A stretch of DNA of 64,000 bases. Origin: Streptomyces akebiae. Lineage in GTDB: Bacteria > Actinomycetota > Actinomycetes > Streptomycetales > Streptomycetaceae. Where the stretch lies: contig NZ_CP080647.1 in NCBI RefSeq assembly GCF_019599145.1, forward strand, positions 806,001 to 870,000, read 5' to 3'. Of this stretch, positions 9,058 to 17,927 are shown one piece after another (positions within the stretch are counted from its first letter, which is position 1; each line of letters opens with the position of its first letter). The translations under genes were made by a program, and so were the position numbers. Under the pieces are notes generated by a model that was given only the letters and a program-made list of their open reading frames with translations, was not told where the DNA came from and did not search any database.

Positions 9058-10203
9058 ATGACAGCAATACCGGTAAAAGGTCACGTGTCCAGCGGTTTCG
9101 AACGCATCGCGGACGCCTTCACCGACAACTTCCGGCAGCGAGGCGACACGGCCGCCTCCTGCGTGGTGTACGCCCAGGGAGCGCCCGTGGTGGACATCTG
9201 GGCCGGGCGGACCGCCCGGGGCGCCTGGACACCCGACGCCCGCACCGTCGTGTTCTCCGTCAGCAAGGGCGTCACCACGGTCTGCCTGCTGATGGCCGCC
9301 GAACGCGGCCTGATCGACCTCGACGCCCCGGTGGCGAAGTACTGGCCGGAGTTCGCCACGAACGGCAAGGAGACGACGACCGTACGGCAGCTCCTCGCGC
9401 ACCAGGCCGGCCTGGTGGCGCCCGAGTGGGATGTGACGGTGGAGGACCTGCGTGCGTGGGAGCCGGTGGCGGACGGACTGGCCCGGCAGGCGCCGGCCTG
9501 GGCTCCCGGGACGGCGTACGCCTACCACGCGCTCACCATCGGCTGGCTGGCCGGCGAGGTGCTGCGCCGGGCGACGGGACTGCGGCCCGGTCAGTGGCTG
9601 CGCGAGCACGTGACCGATCCACTGAACCTGACGATGACGTACGGCGCCGACCCCGCGGCCGCCGATTTCCACCTCCTGTCGGACCCGCTGCCCATCACCG
9701 ACCCCGAGGCCGCCGCGATGATGGCCGCGGCTCTCGGCGCACCGATGATCGAACGCTCCATCAGCCTGGGCGGTGTCTTCGACGCCGCCCGCATCACCCA
9801 GGACGCCAACACAGAGGCGTGGCTGTCGGTAGAGATCCCGGCAGGCAATCTCGTGACCAACGCCCGCAGCCTGGCACGGCTGTACGCGGCCACGGTGGGC
9901 GAGGTCGACGGAGTCAGGCTGCTGGGCTCGGACGTCGTCCGCGACGCCCTCGTGGTGCGCTCCGAGGGCCGTCCGTTCGTCGGCCCTGACCTGGGCGGCG
10001 GTTGGGGCACCGGCTTCATGACCAGTTCCACCCAGCGGCCGATGATCGGCTCCGGCAGCTTTGGCCACGACGGCCTCGGCGGCTGCCTGGGCTTCGCCCA
10101 CCTGGAAGCAGGGATCGCCTTCGCCTACCAGACCGCACAGCCCGGTGGCCTGCCCGACGACCGAGCCAACGCGCTCTGCCACGCGCTGCACGCCTGCCTG
10201 TGA
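9058..10203 (+). CDS. Serine hydrolase, class C beta-lactamase / EstB family
   Basis: 381 residues with no signal peptide, so probably cytoplasmic. The SxxK active-site motif is SVSK (Ser67, Lys70), the second motif is YAYH in place of YxN (seen in EstB-type esterases), and a late FGHDGLGG replaces KTG, as usual in the esterase branch. It therefore more likely cleaves esters or amides than beta-lactam antibiotics. The ATG lies one base after the preceding stop (TGACATG), a tight operon arrangement. Confidence 0.85.
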   Translation: MTAIPVKGHVSSGFERIADAFTDNFRQRGDTAASCVVYAQGAPVVDIWAGRTARGAWTPDARTVVFSVSKGVTTVCLLMAAERGLIDLDAPVAKYWPEFATNGKETTTVRQLLAHQAGLVAPEWDVTVEDLRAWEPVADGLARQAPAWAPGTAYAYHALTIGWLAGEVLRRATGLRPGQWLREHVTDPLNLTMTYGADPAAADFHLLSDPLPITDPEAAAMMAAALGAPMIERSISLGGVFDAARITQDANTEAWLSVEIPAGNLVTNARSLARLYAATVGEVDGVRLLGSDVVRDALVVRSEGRPFVGPDLGGGWGTGFMTSSTQRPMIGSGSFGHDGLGGCLGFAHLEAGIAFAYQTAQPGGLPDDRANALCHALHACL

Positions 10204-10261
10204 AGCCCAACTTCGGTACATCACGTCCGAACCAGTCCACCGTAGAACCAGAGACCAGGCC

Positions 10262-11950
10262 ATGACCACGACACTTCCCCGTCCCACCACATTGGCACCC
10301 CCGAGCCTGTCCGCCCGCGCGGCTGACCGGGTCCTGACCCGCCTGATGCGGTCGCCGGGCACTCGAAACGGCTACCAGGTTGAGCGGAACCTTCGGGTCC
10401 CCGCGCGTGACGGCGCCGTCCTGGTGACAGACCACTACGCCCCCGTCACCGACCAGCCGAGAGGCACCGTCCTCCTGCGCACCCCGTACGGGCGCGGCTT
10501 TCCGCATGATCTGGAGGCGAGGGTCTACGCGGGCCATGGGTATCACGTCGTGCTGCAGAGCTGCCGCGGCACGTTCGGCTCCACGGGAGAGTTCTACCCG
10601 ATGGCGAACGAGGCCGACGACGCCCAGGACGCGGTGGCCTGGCTGCGGACCCAGCCCTGGTTCGACGGACGGCTCGCGACCGCCGGGGGTTCCTACGTGG
10701 GCTGGACCCAATGGGCGCTGCTGATGGACCCGCCCCCCGAGCTGCGCACCTGCTTGATCGCCGTCGCCCCGCACGACATGCACGACGCGCTGTATGGAGC
10801 CGGAGCGTTCCAGGTGGGCGACTTCCTGTCCTGGGCGGAGATGGTGGTCCACCAGGAGCGGTTCCCCGGGCTGCGCGGTATGGCCCGGGTGCTGACGATG
10901 AAGCGACGGTTGGCGCCGGTCTTCGACGCCCTCCCGTTGGCCGAGGCGGCCGACACGGCGACCGAGCACCGCGCGCAGTGGTTCCGGGAATGGCTGACGA
11001 CGCCCGACTCCAACGATCCGGTATGGGATCGGCTCAAGCTCGACGAGGCCCTTCAGCGGGCGACCGTCCCGGTGCGGCTCACCGCCGGCTGGCAGGACCT
11101 CTTTGTCGACCAGACCCTGCACCAGTACCGGTCGCTGCGTGCCCGTGGGGTCGACGTCTCACTCACCGTCGGCCCCTGGACCCACAACGAGCTCGCTCAG
11201 AAAGGCATGGGGCGCCTGCTTCGCGGCAATCTCGAATGGCTGGAGACGCGCCTCGCCGGCGAAGCGCCGGAACACCCTCGGTCCGCATCCCCCGTCGAGG
11301 TGTACGTCACCGGACAGGGCGCCTGGCGGCAGCTGGCCGAGTGGCCGCCGGCGGCGGGTGAGACCGTGCGCTACCTGCAGTCGGGCGGGAGGCTTCTGGC
11401 CGACGAGCCGAGCGGCGGTGCGCCGTCGACGTACGTCTACGACCCGGCGAACCCCACACCGACCCTCGGTGGCCCCCTGCTCACCCTCGACGGCGGAAGC
11501 AAGGACAACGCGAAACTGGAGAGCCGCTCTGATGTGCTCACCTTCACCACCGACCCGTTGACCGCGCCGCTCGAGATCATGGGAGCACCGGTCGTCGAGC
11601 TGGCGCACAGCAGGAGCAACCCGTACGCCGACGTCTTCGTGCGGCTCTGCGACGTCGACCTCGAAGGCGTGTCCCGCAACTTCGCCGAAGGATTCGTCCG
11701 GCTCGACCCCGCCTCGCCCCTCGGCCAGGTGCAGACCGTGCGCGTGCGGCTGGATTCCTGCGCACACGAGGTCAAGGCCGGACACCGGATCCGCCTGCTG
11801 ATAGCCGGCGGCTCCCACCCACGGTACGCACGTAACGAGGGCACCGGCGCAGCGCCCGGCACCGGAAGCGAGTTGCGGCCGTGCACGCACACGGTCCACC
11901 ACGACACCGGCGCGGTGTCCCGGGTGCTCCTGCCGACGCCGCCCGGGTGA
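10262..11950 (+). CDS. CocE/NonD family X-Pro dipeptidyl-peptidase-like hydrolase
   Basis: 562 residues, the usual length for the S15/CocE family. An N-terminal alpha/beta-hydrolase domain carries RTPYGRG, CRGTFGSTGEF and nucleophile motif GGSYVG (Ser144). The helical cap and acid/His region (WQDLFVDQTL, VGPWTHNE) follow, and the C-terminal jelly-roll domain has DVFVRLCDVD and HRIRLLIAGGSHPRYARN. It acts on acyl esters or on peptides with penultimate Pro. It is the third hydrolase after the ABC importer, with a dead 5' copy of itself at 2280. A strong hairpin follows. Confidence 0.9.
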   Translation: MTTTLPRPTTLAPPSLSARAADRVLTRLMRSPGTRNGYQVERNLRVPARDGAVLVTDHYAPVTDQPRGTVLLRTPYGRGFPHDLEARVYAGHGYHVVLQSCRGTFGSTGEFYPMANEADDAQDAVAWLRTQPWFDGRLATAGGSYVGWTQWALLMDPPPELRTCLIAVAPHDMHDALYGAGAFQVGDFLSWAEMVVHQERFPGLRGMARVLTMKRRLAPVFDALPLAEAADTATEHRAQWFREWLTTPDSNDPVWDRLKLDEALQRATVPVRLTAGWQDLFVDQTLHQYRSLRARGVDVSLTVGPWTHNELAQKGMGRLLRGNLEWLETRLAGEAPEHPRSASPVEVYVTGQGAWRQLAEWPPAAGETVRYLQSGGRLLADEPSGGAPSTYVYDPANPTPTLGGPLLTLDGGSKDNAKLESRSDVLTFTTDPLTAPLEIMGAPVVELAHSRSNPYADVFVRLCDVDLEGVSRNFAEGFVRLDPASPLGQVQTVRVRLDSCAHEVKAGHRIRLLIAGGSHPRYARNEGTGAAPGTGSELRPCTHTVHHDTGAVSRVLLPTPPG

Positions 11951-12037
11951 CACGGACAGCCACGCTCAGGGCGTGACGCACCGCGCGGCCCGGACCCGGC
12001 CGGGGAGCGCGCCGTCCCGCTCGCCGACGTCACCGCC

Positions 12038-12074
12038 GCCGAGTCTGGCGCGGACGCCCCGCGCCAGACTCGGC
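12038..12074. terminator. Strong hairpin, probable transcription terminator
   Basis: A 16-bp perfect stem (GCCGAGTCTGGCGCGG against its complement) with a 5-nt loop lies about 88 bp after the CocE-type gene. No U-tract is needed in Streptomyces. It probably ends the importer/hydrolase transcript. Confidence 0.75.
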
Positions 12075-12253
12075 TCATTGTGTTACTGACCTTTCCGTTC
12101 AGTTGTCGGGACTGACATTGCTAGATCCCTGCGGTACGCCGTGGCCATGAGATATGCGCAGGGCGGTGGTCTACTCCGCAGGGTCAGGCCGCGCGGGAGG
12201 GGACTGTAAGACGTTCGGCCCTGTCTCACATTCGGTGGTGACGGAGCGTGTCG

Positions 12254-13629
12254 CTATCCGAGGAGGATGCGGTGGCGAAGCAGGGTGAAGCCTGCTCGTC
12301 CGTGCATCTGGCGCGCGATCCGCTTGGTCTTGGTGTTGACGCCCTCGGTGGGGCCGTTGCTGTACGGAAGCGTGAGCCCGGCGATCACGGCGTCGATGTC
12401 CCGGTCCAGGCCCCGGGTGAAGGCGTGTAGGTGGGGCAGGTCGGCTGTTCGGACTTGGGCGATCCAGTGCGTGAGCGCATCGGCGTTGTCGGTGTGTGGC
12501 GTAAGGAGCGGGGCGAAGTCTCTTATTCCTGCGGCCAGTTGGGTCATCTCGGGGCAGGCGACGGTAAGCTTGGCCAGGAGTCCTCGAAGAGGTGCTGGAC
12601 GGGGACGCCGGGGTCTTCACTTCGGCGTTTGCGCAGGTGCTCGCGGTAGGGATCGACCAGGCCGGCACGGTACTTGGGGACGCGGAGCATGCGCTCGGGC
12701 CGGTCGGCTCGGGCGTGGCGTTTGACGGTGTTCAGGGCCAGTTGCAGGCGGCGGGCGCATTCGAGCAGGCCCACGCCCTGGTCGAGCAGGCCATGAACCT
12801 GATGCCAGCGTTCGAGGGTGGTCTGAGCGCGGGGCCCGTCGTGGATCGGCGCGTCCAGTACGGTGGCCCAGCAGGCTCTGTGTGCCTTCACCTCGCTCAG
12901 GGCGGCTTCGCACAGGTTCTTCCATAAATGCCACCGATCACCGACTTGCACCATGTCAGGCAGAGCACGGCGGATGGCCTCGGCGTAGGTGGCTGAGCCG
13001 TCGCGGCACACGACCTCGATGCCCGGATGCCGGCGCAGCCACGCTTCCAGCGTGTCGGCCGTGCGGTCGGGCAGCACGTCGATCTGTTCATGGGGCTCGG
13101 CGTCGATCACCACGTTGGCATAGCGGTGCCGCCGGCGCAGGGCGAAATCGTCTACGCCGATCACGCGGGACACCCGCCCGGTGGGCAACGGGACGCGCAG
13201 CAGGGTGCGCAGGGCCGTGTGGCGGGACAGGCCCACGCGAGTATCGCGAGCAGACGTGATCCCGCCCGGCCCGCTAACTCTTTGACCACGGCCTTGACCT
13301 GCCTGGTCAGACGAGCGGTGCGTCGCTGGTATCGCTCCGGCACCCCGGGCACCTGTTCGCGGAAGGTGTGGCGGCAGCCTCGCGTGGGACACACCAGACG
13401 CCGCACCCGTACACGGACCACCACCCGTCGCCCGTCGACCGTCGGCCACCGTCCGCCAGTGATAGCCGTGCACCCGTCCCGACGAGGCCCCGCACACCGG
13501 GCAGACCGCGGTGTCCAGCGGCGTCCGGGCCCGCACCACGATCCGCTCACCCTCGTCGACCACATCCTCCATGACCAGTGGGGACAGACCCGAAAACACC
13601 GTCTGCACAAGCTCGTTGACACCTATCAC
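12254..13629 (-). pseudogene. ISL3-family transposase, multiply frameshifted
   Basis: The reading frame changes at least three times. The N-terminal segment (VFSGLSPLVMEDVVDEGERI, CPVCGASSGRVHGYH) moves to another frame for the second zinc-binding part (CPTRGCRHTFREQVPG), returns for the DDE core (SRVIGVDDFALRRRHRYANV, VCRDGSATYAEAIRRALPDM, VGDRWHLWKNL), then shifts again at about 12545 for the end (LPYSNGPTEGVNTKTKRIAR to LLRHRILLG). Length and domain order fit a full ISL3 transposase, so it decayed by indels after insertion. I could not identify terminal inverted repeats. Confidence 0.85.
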
Positions 13630-13630
13630 A

Positions 13631-13775
13631 TGAAGGTCAACGCCAGCCCGGCGGCGCGGCACAGCGCGTCGATGCCGATGCGGACGCCCTGCCCGTGGAG
13701 CGGCTACGCAACGACGTCGAGCACCCGATCGCGCGTCGAGACCGGCACCGGCGGCACCGAGGCGGGCGGCCGCAT
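13631..13775 (-). pseudogene. TetR-family regulator, N-terminal remnant cut by the ISL3 element
   Basis: From ATG 13775 the minus strand reads STRDRVLDVVA, an in-frame TAG, then LHGQGVRIGIDALCRAAGL. This matches the first helices and helix-turn-helix start of the TetR genes at 16040 and 17161 (DGVGIGVEALCKAAGVSKRS). Homology ends where the ISL3 transposase frame begins, so the element probably inserted into, or deleted into, a third member of this regulator group, divergent from the efflux pump at 13903. Confidence 0.6.
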
Positions 13776-13821
13776 TGTCGGGTCCCTCACAGGTCAGCGA
13801 CCGCCCGTGCACTTGCCCTGC

Positions 13822-13863
13822 GGAAACCGATCTGTTTTTCTAGATGGAAACAGATCGGTTTCC
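13822..13863. promoter_or_regulatory. Long inverted-repeat operator before the DHA2 efflux gene
   Basis: Two perfect 16-bp arms (GGAAACCGATCTGTTT and its complement) are separated by 10 bp, 40 bp before the efflux start. Each arm contains the AAACCGATC half of the palindrome AAACCGATCGGTTT found before the TetR genes and before the SDR at 49586. It is probably the target of the lost TetR regulator or of its surviving paralogues. Confidence 0.7.
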
Positions 13864-13902
13864 AACCGGTGCCCAGCCTCCGACCTGCAACAAAGGGAAG
13901 AC

Positions 13903-15402
13903 ATGACTACCACCTTCGACCGCAGAGCGCCTGCCTCCGAGACAACAGACTCGGGCCGCCGCGGCTCACATGCCGTGCGCTGGTGGGTGCTCGTCGTGCT
14001 GGGCGTGGCGCAGCTCATGGTCACGCTCGATGCGACCGTCGTGAACATCGCACTGCCCGAGGCGCAGCATGACCTCGGCTTCAGTGACGGCAGCCGACAG
14101 TGGGTCATCACGGGGTACGCCCTGGCCTTCGGCAGCCTGCTGCTGCTCGGGGGCCGCCTGGGCGACCTGTTCGGCCGACGGACGACCTTCGTGACCGGCC
14201 TGATCGGTTTCGCGGCCGCATCCGTCGTCGGCGGCGCGGCCGGCAGCTTCGACATACTCGTCGCGGCCCGTGTGGCCCAGGGCCTGTTCGCCGCGCTGCT
14301 CGCGCCCGCGGCGCTCTCCCTGCTGAGTGTGACCTTCACCGACCCGGCCGAACGGCCGAAGGCGTTCGGCATCTTCAGCGCGCTGTCCGGTGCGGGCGCC
14401 GCGGTCGGACTCCTGCTCGGCGGCATGCTCACCGAATGGGCCTCGTGGCGCTGGGTGATGTATGTGAACGTCATCTTCGCGGGCGTCGCGCTGCTCGGCG
14501 CGCTGCTGTTGCTGGCCAAGCCCACACACACCGAGCGACCCAAGATCGACATTCCCGGCACCGTCGTGGTGAGCACCGCGCTGTTCGGCATCGTCTACGG
14601 GCTCGCGCACGTGGAATCCACCAGCTGGACCGACCCGGTCGCCCTCGGCTCCGTGATCAGCGGCATGCTGCTGCTCGCCGTGTTCGTCTGGCTGGAGCTT
14701 CGGGTCGCACATCCGCTGCTGCCGCTGCGCGTCGTGCTGGACCGGACCCGGGGCGGATCGTTCCTGGCCGTCTTCGTCCTGGGCATGGGGATGTTCTCGA
14801 TCTTCCTGTTCCTGACCTACTACCTGGAGGCCAGCATCGGCTACTCGCCGATAGAGGCCGGCCTGTCCTTCCTGCCCATGGTCGGCGGCATCGTCGCCGC
14901 GTCGACCACGGTGCCCTCGCTGCTGCTGCCCCGGGTCGGCCCGAAGATCGTGGTCACCGCCGGCTTCCTGGTCTCCGCATCCGGCATGGCCCTGCTGACC
15001 CAGCTCACGCTGAACAGTGCCTACGTCGCCGACATCATGCCGGGCATGATCCTTTTGGGTCTCGGTATCGGTGCGGTGATGACCACCGCGTTCCAGGGTG
15101 CGACGGCAGGCGTACACCACGAGGACGCGGGCGTCGCCTCGGCACTGATCAACACCAGCCAGCAGGTGGGCGGCTCGATCAGCACGGCACTGCTGACCAC
15201 AGTCGCCTCATCGGCCGCGACCGACTACCTCTCCTCCCACAAGCCGAGCGCACTGACTGCGGCCCAGGCCGGCGTCGAGAGCTACACGGCCACCCTGGCC
15301 TGGGGCGCCGGGATCTTCGTGGTCGGCGCGGTCCTCACCGCGTTCCTGATGCCGAATCGGGCTTTGGCGCCGTCGGAGGGCGAGCCCGTCATCGCCCACT
15401 GA
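13903..15402 (+). CDS. DHA2-family (EmrB/QacA) drug efflux MFS transporter
   Basis: 499 residues with about 14 predicted membrane helices. Family motifs are clear: LDATVVNIALPEAQHDLG (motif D1), GGRLGDLFGRRTTF (motif A) and a GIFSALSGAGAAVGLLLGG antiporter motif C region. It should exchange protons for hydrophobic drugs at the membrane. The start has AAAGGGAAG upstream. It stands alone, between the operator at 13822 and a terminator at 15458. Its dedicated TetR regulator appears to have been destroyed, so regulation may now be lost or taken over by the paralogues at 16040/17161. Confidence 0.92.
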   Translation: MTTTFDRRAPASETTDSGRRGSHAVRWWVLVVLGVAQLMVTLDATVVNIALPEAQHDLGFSDGSRQWVITGYALAFGSLLLLGGRLGDLFGRRTTFVTGLIGFAAASVVGGAAGSFDILVAARVAQGLFAALLAPAALSLLSVTFTDPAERPKAFGIFSALSGAGAAVGLLLGGMLTEWASWRWVMYVNVIFAGVALLGALLLLAKPTHTERPKIDIPGTVVVSTALFGIVYGLAHVESTSWTDPVALGSVISGMLLLAVFVWLELRVAHPLLPLRVVLDRTRGGSFLAVFVLGMGMFSIFLFLTYYLEASIGYSPIEAGLSFLPMVGGIVAASTTVPSLLLPRVGPKIVVTAGFLVSASGMALLTQLTLNSAYVADIMPGMILLGLGIGAVMTTAFQGATAGVHHEDAGVASALINTSQQVGGSISTALLTTVASSAATDYLSSHKPSALTAAQAGVESYTATLAWGAGIFVVGAVLTAFLMPNRALAPSEGEPVIAH

Positions 15403-15457
15403 GCCTGAATCCACCGGAATGCGCGCTTGTCGCAAGCGTGGATTGCGGGAAATGCGC

Positions 15458-15511
15458 CGCCACCTGCGATGATTTGGTGCCCTCTCAAGGCACAAATCAT
15501 CGCAGGTGGCG
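15458..15511. terminator. Very stable hairpin after the efflux gene
   Basis: A 19-bp perfect outer stem (CGCCACCTGCGATGATTTG and its complement), one bulged G and four further pairs enclose a loop of about 7 nt, 56 bp after the MFS stop. It probably works as a terminator. The 265 bp that follow hold no gene I can support. Confidence 0.7.
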
Positions 15512-15776
15512 GGCGTCTTCCGTCACCACGGCGTCAGATCCACGATGTGGGCTGAATTTCCGAGGCTGACAGTCACGCTGGTCATGCCGGGCGCCGTCGG
15601 CCTCATGGGGATGGACGCCTCCCGCCTGCCTGCCGCTGCCGCGGCTGTAGTCGGTATGCGCCATCGCGGCCTCCGGGACCGGTGCGCTCCCCCGCCTTAC
15701 CGTGTTCGGCACGCCTGCTGGTGGTCACGTTGTTCCACTTCGCGATAACCGCTCAATCCTCTGCAACGGCGCCAGG

Positions 15777-15932
15777 GGACGCGGGCCTGGCCGGGGCTGC
15801 GCGAGCATGGCCGTCGGTCTCATCGCGGCCGCACACCTCAGCTTCGGGGTGACGGGCCGCCTCGGTCGCCAAGGGGCACAACGCGTGCCTGCCCAAACGA
15901 AGCCCGACAAGACCGCCGCCCTGGCACAGCGG
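15777..15932 (+). pseudogene. Degenerate transporter C-terminus (copy 1 of inverted duplication)
   Basis: The frame MAVGLIAAAHLSFGVTG then RVPAQTKPDKTAALAQR matches, in inverted orientation, the C-terminal piece at 17928-18083 (MAVGLVVAALFGFGVLG, RVPEETKPEKTAVPA stop). The homology also extends at DNA level into GDAGL before it, through a frameshift. It looks like the last transmembrane helix and tail of a membrane transporter. This copy has lost its stop and several hydrophobic residues. Confidence 0.55.
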
Positions 15933-15993
15933 AACCGTACTCACCTCCTGCTCGACCGTGGGCTGCGTGAAGATCGCCCCGGAGAAGCGTCGT

Positions 15994-16007
15994 AAACCGA
16001 TCGGTTT
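15994..16007. promoter_or_regulatory. TetR operator AAACCGATCGGTTT
   Basis: A perfect 14-bp palindrome 32 bp before the TetR start at 16040. The same sequence precedes the paralogue at 17730 and is the core of the 26-bp palindrome at 49545. Probable autoregulatory site. Confidence 0.75.
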
Positions 16008-16039
16008 TCTTTTCGTCGCAAGCGAGTTAACCTCGCGGT

Positions 16040-16609
16040 ATGACCACCGAAGTGAAACTGAGCCCCAGGGAGCGGCTGCTGGAGGCGGCGGCCACGCTCA
16101 CCTACCGAGACGGCGTCATCATCGGCGTCGACACGCTGTGCAAGGCGGCAGGGGTGTCGAAGCGCTCCATGTACCAGCTGTTCGAGAGCAAGGACGAACT
16201 GCTCGCGGCGAGCCTGGAGGAGCGCTCCGCCACCTTCGTGGCGACCCTTCTGCCCGCGGCGGACGACAGCCGCTCACCCCACGAGCGGGTCCTGCACGTC
16301 TTCGACCAGTTGGAGGAGCAGGCGGGTGCTCCCGGCTTCCAAGGCTGCCGGTACCTGGCTGCTCAGATCGAGCTCAAAGACCAGAACCACCCCGCGAGCC
16401 GGGTGGCCCACCGGGTCAAGGCGCAGTTGACAGCCTTCTTCCGCGCCGAGGCCGAACGGGGCAGGGCAGACGATCCCGACCTGCTGGCCCGGCAGCTGAT
16501 CCTGCTCTTCGACGGCGCCAGCGCCCGCGCGGGGATCGGAGCCGACAGACTGCCCGGGCTCATCACGCCCACGGTCGCCACCCTGCTCGACGCGGCAGGC
16601 ATGCGCTGA
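16040..16609 (+). CDS. TetR/AcrR-family regulator, paralogue A
   Basis: 189 residues. The N-terminal helix-turn-helix is IIGVDTLCKAAGVSKRSMYQ followed by LFESKDELL, the usual TetR signature. The effector/dimer domain has GCRYLAAQIELKDQNHPASR and a C-terminal LLFDGASARAGI segment typical of this subgroup. It has a perfect palindromic operator 32 bp upstream. About four of five residues match the inverted paralogue at 17161. Likely represses itself and possibly the DHA2 pump and the SDR at 49586, whose promoters share the site. Confidence 0.9.
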   Translation: MTTEVKLSPRERLLEAAATLTYRDGVIIGVDTLCKAAGVSKRSMYQLFESKDELLAASLEERSATFVATLLPAADDSRSPHERVLHVFDQLEEQAGAPGFQGCRYLAAQIELKDQNHPASRVAHRVKAQLTAFFRAEAERGRADDPDLLARQLILLFDGASARAGIGADRLPGLITPTVATLLDAAGMR

Positions 16610-16689
16610 CGCGCCCCGTCGTCGGCGGGAGTCTCCGCGGACGGGGTGTCACGTCGATCCAGACGACGGCAATGGTCACCGTGGACGCC

Positions 16690-16890
16690 TCAGACGCGCG
16701 GCTGCATCCCCGCGGTACGGGTGTCGAACTCCTCCGCTCCTACGTCCTGATCCAGCTGGCCGAAGCTACCTGTGCCGACATGAGGCGCCGGCTGAAGGTG
16801 TGCGCCACCCCCCACCGCCGCGGCGCGTTCTACGCCCGCTCCAAGAACTGTTCGCGTCTCTCGCACCCCGTCACCAACCACCTGCGACAA
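16690..16890 (+). pseudogene. CGNR zinc-finger regulator remnant
   Basis: The frame around AEATCADMRRRLKVCATPH then RGAFYARSKNCSR resembles the C-terminal CGNR zinc finger of the ABATE/CGNR family (normally RLRVC...C..FYDRS...RRWC). The second Cys pair is missing and there is no upstream domain or start. It is a short relic in the space between the two TetR genes. The rest of 16610-17160 shows nothing else I can name. Confidence 0.4.
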
Positions 16891-17160
16891 CACCCGAAAG
16901 GTACGCGCCTGCCGGCCCGTCTGAAGGGACGGGAGCTCTCCACGTCACGCTGAAGCGACGCCGTCCGCAGGCGGCCATGGCATCCGGCAACTAGAAGGGA
17001 CATCATGCGATCGGCAGGTCTGGAAGCAATTGATCTGGGTGAAGTGCCGCCGACAAGACCGCAAGCTTCTTCGCCTGCGGCACCCTCGGCAACACGCTTG
17101 CGGCCATCGGGCTTCCCTCGGATGTCGGGCGGTGAGGGAACGCTCCGAAAATGCGATGCG

Positions 17161-17730
17161 TCAGCGCACGCCTGCTGCGTCGAGCAAGGTGGTCACCGTG
17201 GGCGCGACAAGCCCGGTCGGTTTGTCCGCCTGGATACCCGCGCGGGCGCTGGCGCCGTCGAAGACCAGGCTGAGCTGCCGGGCCAGCAGGTCAGGGTCGC
17301 TCGCCCCGCCGCGCTCGGCCTCGGCACGGAAGAAGGCGGTCAGGTTCTCCTTGACCTGATGGGCGACCCGGCTCGCGGGGTGGCTCTGATCCTTGAGCTC
17401 GATCTGCACGGCCAGGTACCGGCAGCCCCGGAACTCGGGCGCCTCTGCCTGCGATTCCACCTGCTCGAAGACATGCAGGATCCGCTCGCGGGGTGACCGG
17501 CCGTAGTCCGCCGCGGGCAGGAGTGCTGCCACGTAGGCGGAGGTGCGCTGCTCCAGCCTCGCCGCGAGCAGTTCGTCCTTGCTCTCGAACAGCTGGTACA
17601 TGGAGCGCTTCGACACTCCCGCCGCCTTGCACAGCGCCTCGACGCCGATGCCGACGCCGTCTCGGTAGGTGAGCGTGGCCGCCGCCTCCAGCAGCCGCCC
17701 TCCGGGGCTCAATTTCACTTCGGTGGCCAT
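17161..17730 (-). CDS. TetR/AcrR-family regulator, paralogue B
   Basis: 189 residues, same length as paralogue A and alignable end to end: MATEVKLSPGGRLLEAAATL, HTH GIGVEALCKAAGVSKRSMYQ, and GCRYLAVQIELKDQSHPASR. ATG at 17730. The operator AAACCGATCGGTTT lies 33 bp upstream (17763-17776). Convergent with paralogue A across about 550 bp of relic DNA. Differences cluster in the ligand domain, so the two may respond to different ligands while sharing operators. Confidence 0.9.
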   Translation of the reverse strand: MATEVKLSPGGRLLEAAATLTYRDGVGIGVEALCKAAGVSKRSMYQLFESKDELLAARLEQRTSAYVAALLPAADYGRSPRERILHVFEQVESQAEAPEFRGCRYLAVQIELKDQSHPASRVAHQVKENLTAFFRAEAERGGASDPDLLARQLSLVFDGASARAGIQADKPTGLVAPTVTTLLDAAGVR

Positions 17731-17762
17731 ACCGCGAGGTTAACCCGAAACGGACGAAATGA

Positions 17763-17776
17763 AAACCGATCGGTTT
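17763..17776. promoter_or_regulatory. TetR operator AAACCGATCGGTTT (paralogue B)
   Basis: Perfect 14-bp palindrome 33 bp upstream of the minus-strand TetR start at 17730, identical to the site at 15994. Confidence 0.75.
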
Positions 17777-17796
17777 CTACGGGGGTTCCGGGCAGA

Positions 17797-17835
17797 GGCT
17801 CGGCGACGGCCTGAGGGAAAGGCCGTCGCCGAGCC
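17797..17835. terminator. Perfect 15-bp hairpin
   Basis: GGCTCGGCGACGGCC pairs with its complement around a 9-nt loop. It lies downstream of the minus-strand transporter tail ending at 17928 and upstream of the TetR operator, as expected for the terminator of the former transporter gene. Confidence 0.7.
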
Positions 17836-17927
17836 CTGATGGTGCGCGCCTGCGGTCCGGCAGACGACATACACCGGGGCCACTCCGAGTGATGGCCCCG
17901 CCCTGAGGGGATGTGGAGTGGCTTCCG

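Noticed and set aside
9058..10203. Beta-lactam resistance gene
   Set aside because: The second and third motifs (YAYH and HDG instead of YxN and KTG) and the lack of a signal peptide fit EstB-type esterases rather than a beta-lactamase.
9016..10362. 448-codon antisense frame over the beta-lactamase-like gene
   Set aside because: No family pattern. The sense strand has SVSK and other active-site motifs with an operon-style start.
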